Part shown: one piece after another, positions 1-11,185 of the stretch | How the letters are laid out: every line of letters starts with the position of its first letter | How positions within the stretch are numbered: position 1 is the stretch's first letter | Origin: Patella vulgata | Taxonomy: Eukaryota; Mollusca; Gastropoda; Patellidae | Direction: 5' to 3' | DNA length: 64,000 nucleotides | NCBI RefSeq assembly: GCF_932274485.2 | Contig: NC_065882.2 | Location: 14,925,390-14,989,389 of the forward strand | The notes under the pieces: model-generated | The model's database searches: none | Seen by the model: only the letters and a program-made list of their open reading frames with translations | Told to the model about the DNA's origin: nothing | Made by a program: the position numbers and the translations under genes

Positions 1-164
1 TCATTTTTTTCAAACTAACTTTGCATTTGTTCTAAAATTGTTGTTTCATCTCTTCCCATAATGTTTTCCAAATTCTACTAAATTTCTTTTAAAATAATCA
101 AATCGAATAAATAAAGGAGAGGATTGGAATGAAGTTAAACGGTTTTGTCAACACAGCATGTGTC

Positions 165-414
165 GAGAGAGACAGAAAAATGGGGTTTAACGTCCACTCG
201 ATACAAACTAGGTCATTTCGGCGGGACTAACATATGGTTCAATTTGTTTTTCAATAATTCGCTGGAGGGTCCCTAGGGGTCTTTAGCCGTGAAAGGAACC
301 AGAGGAACTGGAGAAAACCCACGTAAACCCAGGGAAACAAATCACGCCAGTTGACTCGATGACAGACCTAATAATACAACGCACACATGCTAACCATTCA
401 GCCACCCAACCCCC
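165..414 (-). mobile_element. SINE-A copy
   Basis: Tail GA repeat and TTTAACGTCCACTCG at the left, tRNA-like head ending CCACCCAACCCCC at the right. It is nearly full length. Orientation is given by the pol III head. Confidence 0.8.
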
Positions 415-470
415 AACAGCATGTCAGTGATTTTAAGACTAACAAATTGTTATACTTTCGATAGTCAATA

Positions 471-548
471 CTAGGGCAGAGAATTTTGCTTGGACAGTAG
501 CGTTTTCATCTATACTTCATTGAATTCCAACGGCAAATTACATATATA
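471..548 (-). mobile_element. degraded SINE-B fragment
   Basis: Weak match to the SINE-B middle (GAGAATTTTGCTTGGACAG, then GAATTCCAACGGC). Both ends are lost. Confidence 0.4.
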
Positions 549-572
549 CAGTAATCATGTATAAAAACTTAC

Positions 573-682
573 GTTTGGTTTAAATTCTATAGGCTGTACT
601 CCACGACAACCAAATGTTACAATTGTTTTAAATTTTCCGGAATCTTCCGACATACAACTTGATAAAGAATCTTTCATGATAT
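573..682 (-). CDS. CZIB: CZIB exon D (penultimate)
   Basis: A 110-nt exon with acceptor TATTTACAG and donor GTAAGT. It encodes SEDSGKFKTIVTFGCRG followed by VQPIEFKPN, matching the family block after the second CxxC. No last exon was recognised in 1-572. Confidence 0.88.
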
Positions 683-3600
683 CTGTAAATATAGGAGAGA
701 ACAAGACAATAATTAAAGATGGCCATATGCCATGTAGTATGCTATGAGGGAGAGAGAGAGAGAAATGGGGTTTAACGTCCACTCGACACAAACTAGGTCA
801 TTTCGGGACTAACATATGGTTTAATTTTATTTACATAATTCGCTTGCGCGTAGGGGTCTTTAGCAGTGGGAGGAAACCGGAGGACCCGGAGAAAACCCAC
901 GAGGTTGGACAGGCGACCCTACTCCTTGCCACGTACAACCGGAGATTCGAAACCACGCCAGTCGACTCAATGACAGACTTTATGATACAGCGCGCACGCT
1001 AACCATTCAGCCATCCAACCCCCCTATGCTATGAGGGACATTTTGTCTGGACAGTGGCACTATGACCTACTCTTACTTCCAATTCCAACTGTCAAGGGCT
1101 CTTTTACATGCACACCAATGTGTACACAGGACCTCAGTTTTTCATCCATGCAGAAAACTAGACACTGCTCCTTGTCAGGCCCTCTGTAATCCACCACTGA
1201 CAAGAGGAAATGAAATGAAATAGGGTTTAATATCCTACTATCTGCTCGGAACTGGGCTAATGAAGACGGGGATACGCCATACAGTGTGCTATGAGGGAAA
1301 TTTTGCCTGGACAGCGGCACTACGGCCTACTCTTATATCGAATTCCAACTGCCAAGGGATCTTTTACGTGCACGCCAAGCTGTCCTTGTCAGACCCTCCG
1401 TCTTGCATCACTGACAAGGGGGGAACCACGCCGGAAAATCTGGATGAACTTTCTTGGCCAATGCAAGGATCGAACACCTGACCTCCAGCATCTTACCCAC
1501 TTTGGCACTGTGACCCCCCTGGAAAATCCTGAGGAACTATCTTGGCCAACATGGCTCCCACCAGAAGCCAGATTCTCTGTGTATAACTTGCGTTTTTTTT
1601 CTCCAGAAAATATCAAATTTTCCTTAAAGCAAATTACTGGGTTAATTTTTTTGATCAGTGATCATAATGACAAACCTATCGAGTTTTCTCGTTCACATAA
1701 TTTACACTTTATAACTAAACTGGCCGACCCTCTTCCTCCAAAAAGTTTACTACTTTCCTAATAAAAAATAAAATACATAAATTATAAACAGGTTGAGTAA
1801 ACAGTGTGATTGTTTTTGTAGATATTTTTACAGGCTTTAAAACTTTGGATTAAAAGGCTGTCCAACTTTCCTGAATTGAGGGACCACCAAAAGTTAATAG
1901 ATTAATAGGTCACTCGAGCTCTCAACAGGTCACCTAAATGAATGTGATCAACAGGTCACCTAAATGAATGTGATCAACAGGTCACCTAAATGAATGTGAT
2001 CAACAGGTCACCTAAATGAATGTGATCAACAAAATGAAATGAAAAGGGGTTTAACGTCCCCCTGTTCTGCTCCGGCACTGCGGCGTACTCTTATATCGAA
2101 TTCCAACTATCAAGGGATCTTTTACGTGCACGCCAATGTGTACACAGGACCTCAGTTTTTTGTCCCATCCGAACGACTAGACAGCTGTCCTTGTCAGGCC
2201 CACCGTCCTACATCACTAACAAGGGAGAACCACGCCGGAAAATCTGGATGAACTTTCTCGGGCAATGCAGGGATCGAAGATCAACAGATCACCCAAACGA
2301 ACTTGATCAATAGGTCACCCACACTCTCTTGATCAACAGGTCACCCACAATCCCTAGTTCAATATTTACAGAAAGAGAGATGAAATCGAGGTTTATTGCC
2401 CACTTGACACAAACAAGGACATTTTGAGACTAACTTATGGTAAATGATAAAAGAAATTTACTTACTGACAAACAACAGAACACAAAGTCTGGAGTTTCTT
2501 CATTACAGTTCATACATTGTAACTGAAAATATAAATATAATAATTCATACATAGTAGATTAGCTGAAAATATAATAATTATTCATGCATTGTAAATGAAA
2601 ATATACTGAGCGCCATGGAAAACGCATCACTTAGTTTTTCGTATAACAAAATGATCCTGTAAACATATCTTATTTATTTTGCTTCTTATTGTGAACAGTA
2701 TTCAAATGGGAACACATCAATAACAACACATTTGTACACTTATGGATGTTTAATCTGTAATCAACGGTACAAAGTCAGAGGGGTCAAAACCAAAAGTACG
2801 ACACAGATGTCAGTAGTGCGTGTGTCCTCCACGGGCCATCATCACAGTAGGCTACAGCATTAACGCGACCCCTGCAAATGTGTAGGGCGGTCCGGTGATG
2901 AAATGTGAAGCCTACCTACACCTTTACACTTCCCCCACCCCATCGATTCGTTTCGAAGATGCAGCAGTCTGCAAGACGTTCCCCAAGACGTCTCCACACA
3001 CGTTGACGGCCATCAGCGTAATAAAGATGAATGCGACTCTCATCACTGAAGAGCACACTTTGCCAGTCTACTCTTCTCCATGTCTGGTGTCCTTGAGTCC
3101 ATATCAAACGCCGCTGACTGTAATGATCCCTGAGGATAGCTCCAACATAAGGTCGTTGTGCACGGAGTCCTACTTCTCTTAGATGACGTCTTACGGTGTT
3201 GGCACTTACTGATCCTTGTCTTCCGACGACTGCTGCACCTGTTCGAGTCGCTGGGCGGAATCTGTCACGCAGATGAGTGACCCGGATGTAGCGGTCTTGA
3301 GCCTGGGTTGAAACGCGTAGTGGACCAGGACGTTGACGGTCACATGTTGATCCAGTAACTCGAACACGTTCAACCAACCTTACAATAGTGGACTGATGAC
3401 GATTGAAGTGTCTGGCAATAGCACGTGTAGACATGCCAGCCCTGGACATTCCGTTGATTTTTGATAAGTCTCAGCATCTCTAGCTCGTTTCCTTCACACG
3501 TCCAACAACAAATTTCGACAGATTGACGTTTCACAGTTGATGTACTGCACATTAAGTTGAAAACATGCTTTTAAAGGGCTCACACACAATGCTGCACTTG

Positions 3601-6600
3601 AATATTGGGTTTTTCAAGTGCATCTCGTGTAATTTTTTTTGTGCACATGGGCCGACATTTTTTTCGTTTGGGAGCATTGTGTGAAACAATAGTTCATAGT
3701 ATTGCATAATATTATACATACAAAACCACCTAGTAATAAAATATTTGGGAAAAAAAAGTGATGCGTTTTGCATGGCGCTCGGTATATGATAATAATTCAT
3801 ACAAAGTTTCCATCATCAGAGCATACTGTATAACACATGCCCGTCTTCATTAGCCTGTTGAAAAGTAAGACGTTAATAAACCCCACTTCATTCACAAAAT
3901 CTTTTGGAAACTGTCCTTTATTAAAAATGAACGTTTTACACTATTTTGAGGCTTAATAAAGTGAAATCATAATTAGGATAGCATAATTAATTATTCAAAT
4001 GAAATAATTAAGACTCATTTAGTCAATAAATCCTGAACATTTCAAGAAGAATCAAAAGAGGAATCTTTGAATTGAAATACATGTACTTTATTAAGTATGA
4101 TGGCTGGCTGTTGTGGTGAGTGATGTTTCTTGTCAGTGAATTTGTCTTGTTTGGTTGCCATGACCTGTGGTAAGGTTCTCAAGTCCTTACACTATTAGAT
4201 ATGCTTAAACCTACATTATGCAAGAGCTAAATCTGCCTATTGCAGTTCTTTTTTTATGCCTGAAATGTTATCTAAATTATTAATTAGACATTAATTGACT
4301 TATCCAGACCATAATCAACTCTCAATGTAATCGTTAGCCAGCAATATTTACTGGATTGGAACACATTTTTTGAAAAATATTAAATGTAAAAATAGATAAT
4401 CGTAAAATGGTTCAATTTTATTTCAATAATTTGCTTGCGCGTAGAGGTCTTTAGCAGTGGGAGGAAACTGGAGAACCCGGAGGAAACCCATGAGGTTGGA
4501 CAGGCGACCCTACTCCTTGTCACGTACAACCGGGGAATTGAAACCATGCCAGCTGACTCAATGACAGACCTTATAATACAGCGTGCAACAGAGAGAATGA
4601 CTGAAATAACCAGATGAATGTGTCAAAAGACAGGTTCACCAGACAAATGATAGAGGCTAACCAGACGAATGACAAAGAGGCACAGGTTCAACAATTAATG
4701 ACATGAGTTCATCAAACAAAGGACAAAGTGAATGACAGACCAGTCAAACGACAAAGTGAATGACAGGAGATTTCCAGTTGAATAACAAAGATAATGGCAA
4801 CTCTGGTCATAGCATATCTATTTTTAAAATACAGATGTGACATCATCCTTTGATGTTGGCCTATCATTTTTTCAAATAATGGTACGGGCAATGTGCCGAG
4901 AGTACATTATTTATACTAGTTAAAATTTTGGACCCCAATGACATATTTCATGGCAAAGCATGTGCAAGTGTCTGTATTTTAAGTTGTTTACTGGTCTCGA
5001 GCTTCAGACATTGCGTAATATATTGACACAAACAATAAATTTTACTTAATGTCTCGCTCTTGACCATTAAACCACACATAATATATTTCATATATGTTAA
5101 AACACGTATTTGAAAAATACATTTAGGTCTACGTGTAATATTGAATGTATAAAATCGATATGTTTTGATCCCTTGAATTGTATTATTTAAAATACACGAA
5201 TAAGGTTATAAATTGTAAATAATACATAAATTGGAATAGAAACTGAAAACAGATTAACACCCCACCGTGTGGGATATTTCATTCAAATATTGTGAAAGGT
5301 TTGGCAATAAAATTGAAATTATCATTGAGTTATTCAACATTGAATCGTCCTATTCTAGTCGTCTCAACATGTTGTTGTCACAGCAACGGGTTACTTCTGC
5401 TAAACAACTCAATAGAAACGAGTAAAGTATTATAAAAGAAAATGAATCTAAAGTGTATTTCATGACATGTTTTGACTGTAAGACACAAAGTGTTACTGAA
5501 TGGGCCTCGAGATCTATATGTGATATACTATTTTGATACTGTCATTATAGTCCTTTAAAATCCTTGTCTAACTCTCCTATTCATATGTTAAAAGTCAACA
5601 CGCAAATATTGAAATTGGGTTATGTTCAGGTATTAACTTACAGAATGTTGTTAGGCCTATTTTGATGAATCACTATTAGCCTATAAAGTTATCAAAATTC
5701 AAGTTGTAATGCCGTACATGAGCATTATCTTAAGGGATAATATCATTGTTTGTTGTTGCCCTTTGTCCAGCTTTTCTATAGGTTGATCACCCGAGACTTG
5801 GAATTTGCCATGGAGTAGGCGGACCGCCAATCTCAATATGAAAATGAAATTTGGTTTAACGTCATACTGTTATGTACCAACTGGACTAATGAAGACGGGC
5901 ATACATCATATGCAGGGTACTATGAGGGAAAGGGGCGCTACAGTCTACCCTCATTTCGAATGGACTAATAAAGACGGGCATATGTCATGCAGGGTACTAT
6001 GAGGGTAAGCGGCGCTACGGACTACCCTTATTTCGAATGGACTAATAAAGACGGGCACACGTCATGCAGGGTACTATGAGGGTAAGCGGCACTACGGTCT
6101 ACCCTTATTTCGAATTCCAGCTGCCTAGGGCTCTTTAATGTGCACTGATCCACCGCGGCTCCCACTCTCAAGACAAGCAAGGAAAGCGTCAATGTGGGCA
6201 TAATATCTGGTCAGCCAATGGTGGGATGTAATGGCACAGAGTGAAGGGGGGGGGCTGACAGAGTAGCAATATGAAAGGCTCCCCCAAATTAGATGACCTT
6301 ACTCCACCACTGCAAATATCTGACCGTTGCTGAAAATTATTCAACAAATTTCATGCAGTTAGTACATGTAAATGTGTTTGCTTAGCTTTTGCCTTGGGGC
6401 GGTTATGGACGTATATTTACAATTAGAACTTCCCAACATGGGAATTTACTGCTTTTGACGATGGTCTAAGTGGAAAGCATTTGTGATGCACAAATACATC
6501 CTCTCAGCATGACAAAAAATTTGAACACAGGTGGATTTTATAAGTTGAGTTGCAGAACGTCTGTAACTTTTTTTGCCAAACGCGAATTTTGGTGGATTTT

Positions 6601-7072
6601 GTTCCTGAAGTTGAAATCAAAAGTAAGAATCATTTGTTTTAAATTTTTTTCCCCAGCTTATGTAAATCTGAAGTTCTCCTACAGGCCTAATAATATTCTT
6701 TGTATGAGAAGAGGTGTGATAATAGAGAAGAGCGCAGCTAAAAACATTGAGACAAACAAACCACCAAAGTGTGCGCATTGATTCACCCTGTCGCGAGTTC
6801 AACTAGGCCTAGTAGAGATAATTTTCGCTGCATGGCCATGGGGCACACTATCCACTGAAGTAAAACAAAGAAAACTTCAATCAATATTTTTTAAACTCAA
6901 TACTATAACTGAATTGAAGGGAGCAGTTATTGCTAAGAAATTCTTTGTCATTCGTCATTATTCAGATTAGGGAAGCCCGGAATACCTTCATACACCATCT
7001 AAAATCTTCTTGATCAGCGGGCTGCAGCTCTGTGACATTCTCCAACTGGGCGTTGATCTGGAGGGATATTTT
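573..7072 (-). CDS. CZIB: CXXC motif zinc-binding protein, 5' start exon and last exon missing (4 exons seen)
   Basis: Four minus-strand exons (7072-6986, 2522-2466, 1757-1676, 682-573) splice in frame (phases 0, 0, 1) into about 111 residues that align without gaps to the known CZIB/UPF0587 family, formerly human C1orf123. Exon order and length match: the N-terminal strand (KISLQINAQLENVTEL, then DFRW), the first CxxC (CMNC), GGRGSAS followed by the second CxxC (CKLC) and RENSI, then FKTIV..CRG..P.EF. The two CxxC pairs are the family's zinc ligands. The protein is small (about 160 residues in vertebrates), soluble, and of poorly known cellular role. All seven splice sites seen are GT or AG. 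The start methionine must sit in a very short upstream exon that I could not place. The C-terminal exon is expected left of position 573 and is probably outside the window. Introns hold many SINEs and a Tc1 element. Family assignment is strong; expression is not shown. Confidence 0.9.
708..1205 (-). mobile_element. SINE-B copy split by a SINE-A insertion
   Basis: The left piece (708-751) and right piece (1025-1205) are SINE-B body. They are interrupted by SINE-A at 752-1024, with TATGCTATGAGGGA duplicated at 738-751 and 1025-1038. Confidence 0.8.
752..1024 (-). mobile_element. SINE-A, full length, inside SINE-B
   Basis: (GA)n tail, TTTAACGTCCACTCGACAC body and a head with the pol III A-box-like and B-box-like blocks. 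It is bounded by a perfect 14-bp target duplication. Confidence 0.9.
1206..1562 (-). mobile_element. SINE-B copy
   Basis: Starts with the (AAATG)n tail. The body carries GAATTCCAACTGCCAAGGG and the head carries the B-box region. A second short SINE-B head piece (1518-1562) follows directly. Confidence 0.8.
1676..1757 (-). CDS. CZIB: CZIB exon C (second CxxC)
   Basis: An 82-nt exon with acceptor TTTATTAG and donor GTTTGT. It encodes GGRGSAS, then KCKLC and RENSI, the most conserved block of the family. It ends after one base of a codon, and that base plus AT from the next exon makes the aspartate of SIDIM. Confidence 0.9.
1925..2033. repeat. 26-bp minisatellite, four units
   Basis: Unit AACAGGTCACCTAAATGAAT plus GTGATC repeats about four times. 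Diverged units continue at 2279-2350 after a SINE-B insertion, and loosely related sequence occurs at 4610-4790. Confidence 0.85.
2034..2278 (-). mobile_element. SINE-B copy inside the minisatellite
   Basis: Tail AAATGAAATGAAA at the left and body through CAGGGATCGAA at the right. The section around GGGCTAATGAAGACG is deleted. GATCAACA flanks both ends. Confidence 0.8.
2374..2445 (-). mobile_element. SINE-A 3' fragment
   Basis: Degraded tail and 3' body (GAGAGATGAAATCGAGGTTT, then CACTTGACACAAAC), ending just beside a CZIB exon. Confidence 0.6.
2466..2522 (-). CDS. CZIB: CZIB exon B (first CxxC)
   Basis: A 57-nt exon of 19 codons reading LQCMNCNEETPDFVFCCLS. Acceptor is TATTTTCAG and donor GTAAG. 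It carries the first zinc-binding CxxC pair. A degraded SINE-A piece lies directly beside it at 2374-2445. Confidence 0.87.
2606..3782 (-). mobile_element. Tc1-like transposon, internally deleted
   Basis: The ends are imperfect inverted repeats: CTGAGCGCCATGGAAAACGC at the left, and CCGAGCGCCATGCAAAACGC read inward from the right, continuing through ATCACTT. Both ends are flanked by TA (2604-2605 and 3783-3784), the Tc1/mariner target site. The 1177-bp element carries a partial transposase on the minus strand and lies in a CZIB intron. Confidence 0.92.
2916..3449 (-). pseudogene. Tc1-like transposase, N-terminal half
   Basis: The 177-residue frame begins with an HTH (GMSTRAIARHFNRHQSTI) and a second DNA-binding part (SANTVRRHLREVGL). 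It reaches the first catalytic aspartate in VLFSDESRIHL and YADGRQRVWRR. It stops soon after NRWGGGSV, where the family continues with the second aspartate and the final acidic residue. Those residues are not found between the stop and the left inverted repeat, so the element lost its 3' transposase half and cannot move itself. The residues before the first methionine are out of frame. Confidence 0.88.
3829..3895 (+). mobile_element. SINE-B 3' fragment
   Basis: CATGCCCGTCTTCATTAGCC followed by GACGTTAATAAACCCCACTT, the 3' end of SINE-B in plus orientation, close to the Tc1 element. Confidence 0.65.
4200..4365. mobile_element. family D MITE fragment
   Basis: Begins with the D terminal sequence (CTACATTATGCAAGAGCTAA) and continues to ATTTACTGGATTGG. 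The other end is absent. Confidence 0.65.
4405..4590 (-). mobile_element. SINE-A fragment
   Basis: Body from GGTTCAATTTTATTTCAATA to CAGCGTGCAACA. The tail and most of the A-box end are missing. Confidence 0.75.
4800..5830. other. no gene recognised
   Basis: AT-rich intronic DNA of the CZIB locus. I see no conserved exon, clear repeat or inverted repeat here. Confidence 0.5.
5836..6165 (-). mobile_element. SINE-B with internally triplicated segment
   Basis: Starts with the tail and TTTAACGTCATACTG and ends near CCACCGCGGCTCCCA. A roughly 78-bp segment (GGACTAATAAAGACGGGCA to CCCTTATTTCGAA) occurs three times in tandem from about 5880 to 6112. Confidence 0.85.
6166..6985. other. no gene recognised
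   Basis: CZIB intron sequence. A 103-residue plus-strand frame at 6470 has no recognisable domain. Confidence 0.5.
6986..7072 (-). CDS. CZIB: CZIB exon A (N-terminal beta strands)
   Basis: Acceptor TTTATTTCAG precedes 29 codons starting KISLQINAQLENV and ending DFRWCMK, followed by donor GTATTC. It corresponds to the family N-terminus after the first one or two residues, so the initiator is in a separate small exon further right. An ATG in a good context (CTCAAGATGGTGG, near 7187) lies upstream, but its following donor would be weak. Confidence 0.88.
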
Positions 7073-7089
7073 CTGAAATAAAGATAGGA

Positions 7090-7740
7090 TTGTGTATTAA
7101 TAAAGTTAATCTCCAAATAATCAAGACTAATAATAAACTCATAAAAACATGGGAATTGTAAACGTGTTTAGTAAACATGCCACCATCTTGAGAAGGGAAG
7201 TAACCCATACTAATCAGGACTTAGACTAGCATTGACTTCAATGTTAAATGGCTGTAACATCACAGGCTGTAGCTTTTTGCTCAACATTCCGTTGGTTCCA
7301 ATCTTTATAGGCACAATGGGGACCAGATTTGGCAATCTCCTCATCATAATTTTGTAGGGGGTTGACCGTTTAGATTTTTTACTACGGGGATTTGAAGTTG
7401 ACTGGTGTGAAAATCTCACTTCCGACACAATGATTGCTCTGCAGAAAGACACTTTACACTCCCTATCCCTCCGCTCTAATATCATCAGTATTACCCAAAA
7501 CTTCGATGAAATTGCAAATTTGATCCCTTTTCTCCAATTCTAGACCAAAAAGTCAACCAAAAAATGCAGGAAGAGGGGAGAAAAAAATTAAGGGAAAAAT
7601 TGTCTATTTATAACTCGCACAATTACCAGTCTCAGTCCATAAGGAAAGTTACAACTCATTTGCAGGCGCCATTTTGGGTCCCAATTATGACGCCATGGCT
7701 TCATACAGGTTTACATACCAAAATTTGTTTTTTTCTTGCA
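7090..7740. other. no gene recognised; expected CZIB 5' region
   Basis: The missing first CZIB exon and promoter could lie here or further right. The open frame at 7485-7210 (minus) shows no family features. Confidence 0.4.
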
Positions 7741-7741
7741 G

Positions 7742-8018
7742 TGTTGAGGGATAACGTTTTATCCTAAACAAAATGCAAAAGAAACCAATGCAGTTTCGTT
7801 CAGTGATAAATATATCACACAAAATCATACTCAAAATCGGGGAACTTTCTGAGAGCAATATCTCGTAATCAGTGTGTTTTAGGCCTACTATTTACCCAAA
7901 CACAGAGTGGTTATGCAAGCGAAATGTGCTGAAGAATCGAATTTGACAATAATCAATTAAAAAAAAGTATTTTTTATATGGTGCCGGGTGTTTCTTTCAT
8001 AATGGTCACCAAATTTTG
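7742..8018. repeat. unclassified repeat C, copy 1
   Basis: Shares GGGATAACGTTTTATCC, TTTCTGAGAGCAATATCTCG and CAAGCGAAATGTGC with copies at 8355, 9193 and 14235. It runs into an ATT microsatellite. Confidence 0.7.
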
Positions 8019-8160
8019 TAATATTATTATTATTATTATTATTATTATTACAGCATATTTATAGCGCGCCCTTTTATAAAACATGTTCATGGGCATTTTA
8101 CAAAGGGGCAATGTAATCATAAATAACAACAAGATTATGGACATGTTAACGATTGTATAC
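8018..8160. repeat. ATT microsatellite with attached repeat
   Basis: (ATT)n of about 30 bases followed by CAGCATATTTATAGCGCGCC and GGGCATTTTACAAAGGGGCA. This looks like the end of a dispersed element with an ATT tail; the class is unknown. Confidence 0.5.
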
Positions 8161-8354
8161 ACAGTCAGTTAAAAGCCTCATTAAATAAATGTGTTTTAAG
8201 TTGTTTTTTAAAAGAATATAGAGATGTACAACATCTTAAACTAAACTGGTGCTTGATAACTAAAAGGGTGCTGACCATAAGAGACTAGTTGAACAGTTTT
8301 GGGCTTTAAAAGTAGTTTATCTGATGTACGTATAATGTTCGTCCATTATATCGT

Positions 8355-8890
8355 GATTATTTACGCGAAATGTGCGGAAATCGAATTTGACAAACATCAA
8401 TTAAAGAAATGTATTTTTCATGTGGTGCCGGGCATTTCTTTTAAGGGCTGCCGAATTTGGCAATATAAGGTCATTTAACAACCCCCCCCATAAATTTGGT
8501 ATAATAAAAGGGCATCTCTTAAGATACGTAAGATATGACTTTTGCTATGTCTTTTATATGGTTTTCGATGTCTCGAATTTGAAGATAAATTTTGAAAATA
8601 CAAAATAGCAGCAACACAAATTGGCGGATATTGAATTAATCGTCATTTTTCCTGTTGGATATTAGATAGTGTCTCTAAACTATGATGTACACTGTAGTTC
8701 GATGTACCCTGTAGTTCAGATACAGTCTCCAAACCGTGTTTACACTGTAGTTTTTTGGTGTAGTTCGTCAAATGAAGATGAAGTTTACGATATATCCATC
8801 CTGAAATAACAAAAAATGAATATATTGTAAATGCGCTTTAAATATCTGAATGCGATAGACTTCGTGATAAAAAATTCAAGGTACAGCGTT
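8355..8890. repeat. unclassified repeat C, copy 2
   Basis: Matches 14250-14560 and 15228-15350: GCGAAATGTGC, ATGGTGCCGGG-like, CGTAAGATATGACTTTTGCT and CTTTAAATATCTGAATGCGA. It lacks the short SINE-tail insert present at 14433. Confidence 0.75.
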
Positions 8891-9192
8891 AGAAAGAAAG
8901 ATATATACCCTTAATCCTGGTGCCGATAAATTTTGGGTTGTGTGGAACATGCTAACAAATCTCGGGTACGATATATGTTTGATACTGGTTGATAACAGCA
9001 TCAGAGCAACATGGTTGTTTTCATTGGAAATGAGACGCAAATATTCAAAGGGGTCAGACAAACTCTAAACCAACTGCGTCACCTTCACTGAGCCCCTTCA
9101 AAGGGGGGCCCTGACTGTTTACCTGTGGAATAACATGCATTTGTATCTGTTAAATTTGTGTGGTAGACAGATTGATATTATTTATACATAGG

Positions 9193-9475
9193 CGGGGAGT
9201 GATAACGTCTTACCCCAAACAAATTGTAAAAGAAATCAGGAAGTTTCTGAGAGCGATATTTCGTAATCAGTGTATTTTAGTGGTGGGGGAATAAATAATT
9301 TCTTTTTAAATTTTTTAAATACAAACTGGTCATAGAGGCGAAATATGCCGAAAAACGAATTTGACAAAATGACTGTCAAATTTAAAATGGCATTTTCCGA
9401 CAAGACCAGCGATAATCTCGTAAGATATGACTTTTACTATGTCTTTTAAATGGTTTTCGACGTCCTTAAAGGTCA
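9193..9475. repeat. unclassified repeat C, copy 3
   Basis: Shares GTGATAACGTCTTACCCC, TTTCTGAGAGCGATATTTCG, GGCGAAATATGCCG and CTCGTAAGATATGACTTTTA with the other C copies. Confidence 0.7.
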
Positions 9476-9690
9476 CCGCCGAAGTCGTGAAACGTACCGT
9501 TGGGGGATTTGTTCGGGCCTGTCTCCCCCAGAAAATTTCTAGAAATTTCAAGTCGGAAAACGCATTGTCTTGCCAGGCCGCGAATACGGCAACCTGAAAC
9601 AAATATGCCCGAAGCAAATTTCGCTGTTAGTGCGACCCATTTGTGACAATTTCTAGGTCCCAAAAAAAGCGATTTAGCTCCTTTAAAAGC
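9474..9690. mobile_element. family E element, candidate
   Basis: Bounded by TTAAAGG-type ends (CTTAAAGGTCACCGCC and GCGATTTAGCTCCTTTAA). The right end resembles the end at 27935. Confidence 0.4.
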
Positions 9691-10864
9691 GAATGAAGTT
9701 AAATATGTTTAATAGCGCTTTTATCTAGTGTATCTTTTATTTTGATTTTTCGTATAGAATAAGGCTATATAGCAGCAATTATGTGCGCTTTTTGTTGCAT
9801 AATACTAATAATAGTATGTTCAGCTAATAGTATGCATTCGAAATGAAATGGGCTTAAAGAGACAATAACACTCTTGCTGACTTGGCAGCTCCAGCAAATA
9901 AATAATAGCCTTATTCTAAGTATTAGATGTTTAAGTGTCCTACCTGTTGTGTAAATTATCCATTACATCCTATTTTACTTGTCCAGAGGGTTTGAAAATA
10001 TTTTTAAATCCAAGTCACATTTGAAAAGGTTTACGTGAGGCTTTTCAAATCATTTAGTTGAATTTTTCCAATTTTTTAAATTAGATGTGTTAACATGAAA
10101 TTTGTATCATCAATTAATTGGAATATTCTAAAAAAGTACAATTTGTCGACCATAATAAAGATTGGGACATATTATTCAGTTGCGACAAGAGTGGTATTGA
10201 GCCTTTAAAAAGGCTGCAATTATTCCCGTTCCAATGTTCGGCCAATATATTGTTGACCTGGTGTCAGTGGCCTAGGTGCTCTATGAGTTCATACCGATGA
10301 GTAAAAATACCTAATATTTCCGACAAGAGATGTAAGAAAACATAAACCGGGCGGAGCGAGTCAAATAAATTTATTCTAGTTGTCTTTAGAAGCCTAATAA
10401 AATACAAATATACTTTAAACGTTTTTATATAATAAATGATATGCTGAATGCCTCATCTGGGATGAAAATTTTATGTAATAGATATGTAACTCAGTAAAAC
10501 CATTTCTAGCGGATCGAGCTAAGCTACTATAAAGGAAAATGAAACACTTTTTGAAGCTTGACATGGATCCATTTCATGTTTATGTGAAAACTAACCATTT
10601 TTCGAGCAATTTCAAATTGTTAGGCAAATATATATATCATTAGCCAAATCAGACACTTAAAGGGCAGATTATTAACTTATTTGTTATATTCATGAAACAC
10701 GCAAAATAAATAGTTAAATATACGTAGGCTATTTGGTACGAAAGAGTAGGCCTATTATATTTAATCCCCACCCCATCCCCATACTGTCCCAATTTACATA
10801 AAGCATTTAACTGGCGTCCAGATTGTAGTCAGATACCGAAGCTAAATAGGGCCATGTCACTTTT
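9691..10864. other. no gene recognised
   Basis: AT-rich sequence with short open frames only and no clear repeat unit. Confidence 0.5.
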
Positions 10865-11185
10865 TGTTTACCTAAATTTTCAACTTAGTATCTTGAAATT
10901 TTGCCTATTATTGCACGTTTTTATTTTGGCTTCAAATATTTATTAAAATGACAAGTCCATAATCATCCCTCTTGACCATCGGATGGTCCAGATGTAAACG
11001 GATTAACAAGTAACGTTGCGACGATAATAAACAATCTATGTAAAAACTTCAAACAGTGATAATATCGCTCAGAATAAAGTAATTTGAATAATTTTAAATA
11101 TATAAATTTTGATTTATCGGTTTTGGAACTATTATAACAACAACGACCAACTCTTTATCTAAATCTTACACAGCGCATCTTTAAT
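10865..11185. repeat. diverged family D relative
   Basis: Contains TTGCCTATTATTGCACGTTT, AAGTCCATAATCATCCCTCT, CCAACTCTTTATCTAAATC and GCGCATCTTTAAT, in the same order as family D elements but weakly matching. Confidence 0.45.

Noticed and set aside
1291-1761. 156-residue open frame as a gene
   Set aside because: It is composed of SINE-B sequence and crosses the CZIB exon on the opposite strand.
1925-2350. CRISPR array
   Set aside because: The 26-bp units are contiguous without spacers, in an animal intron.
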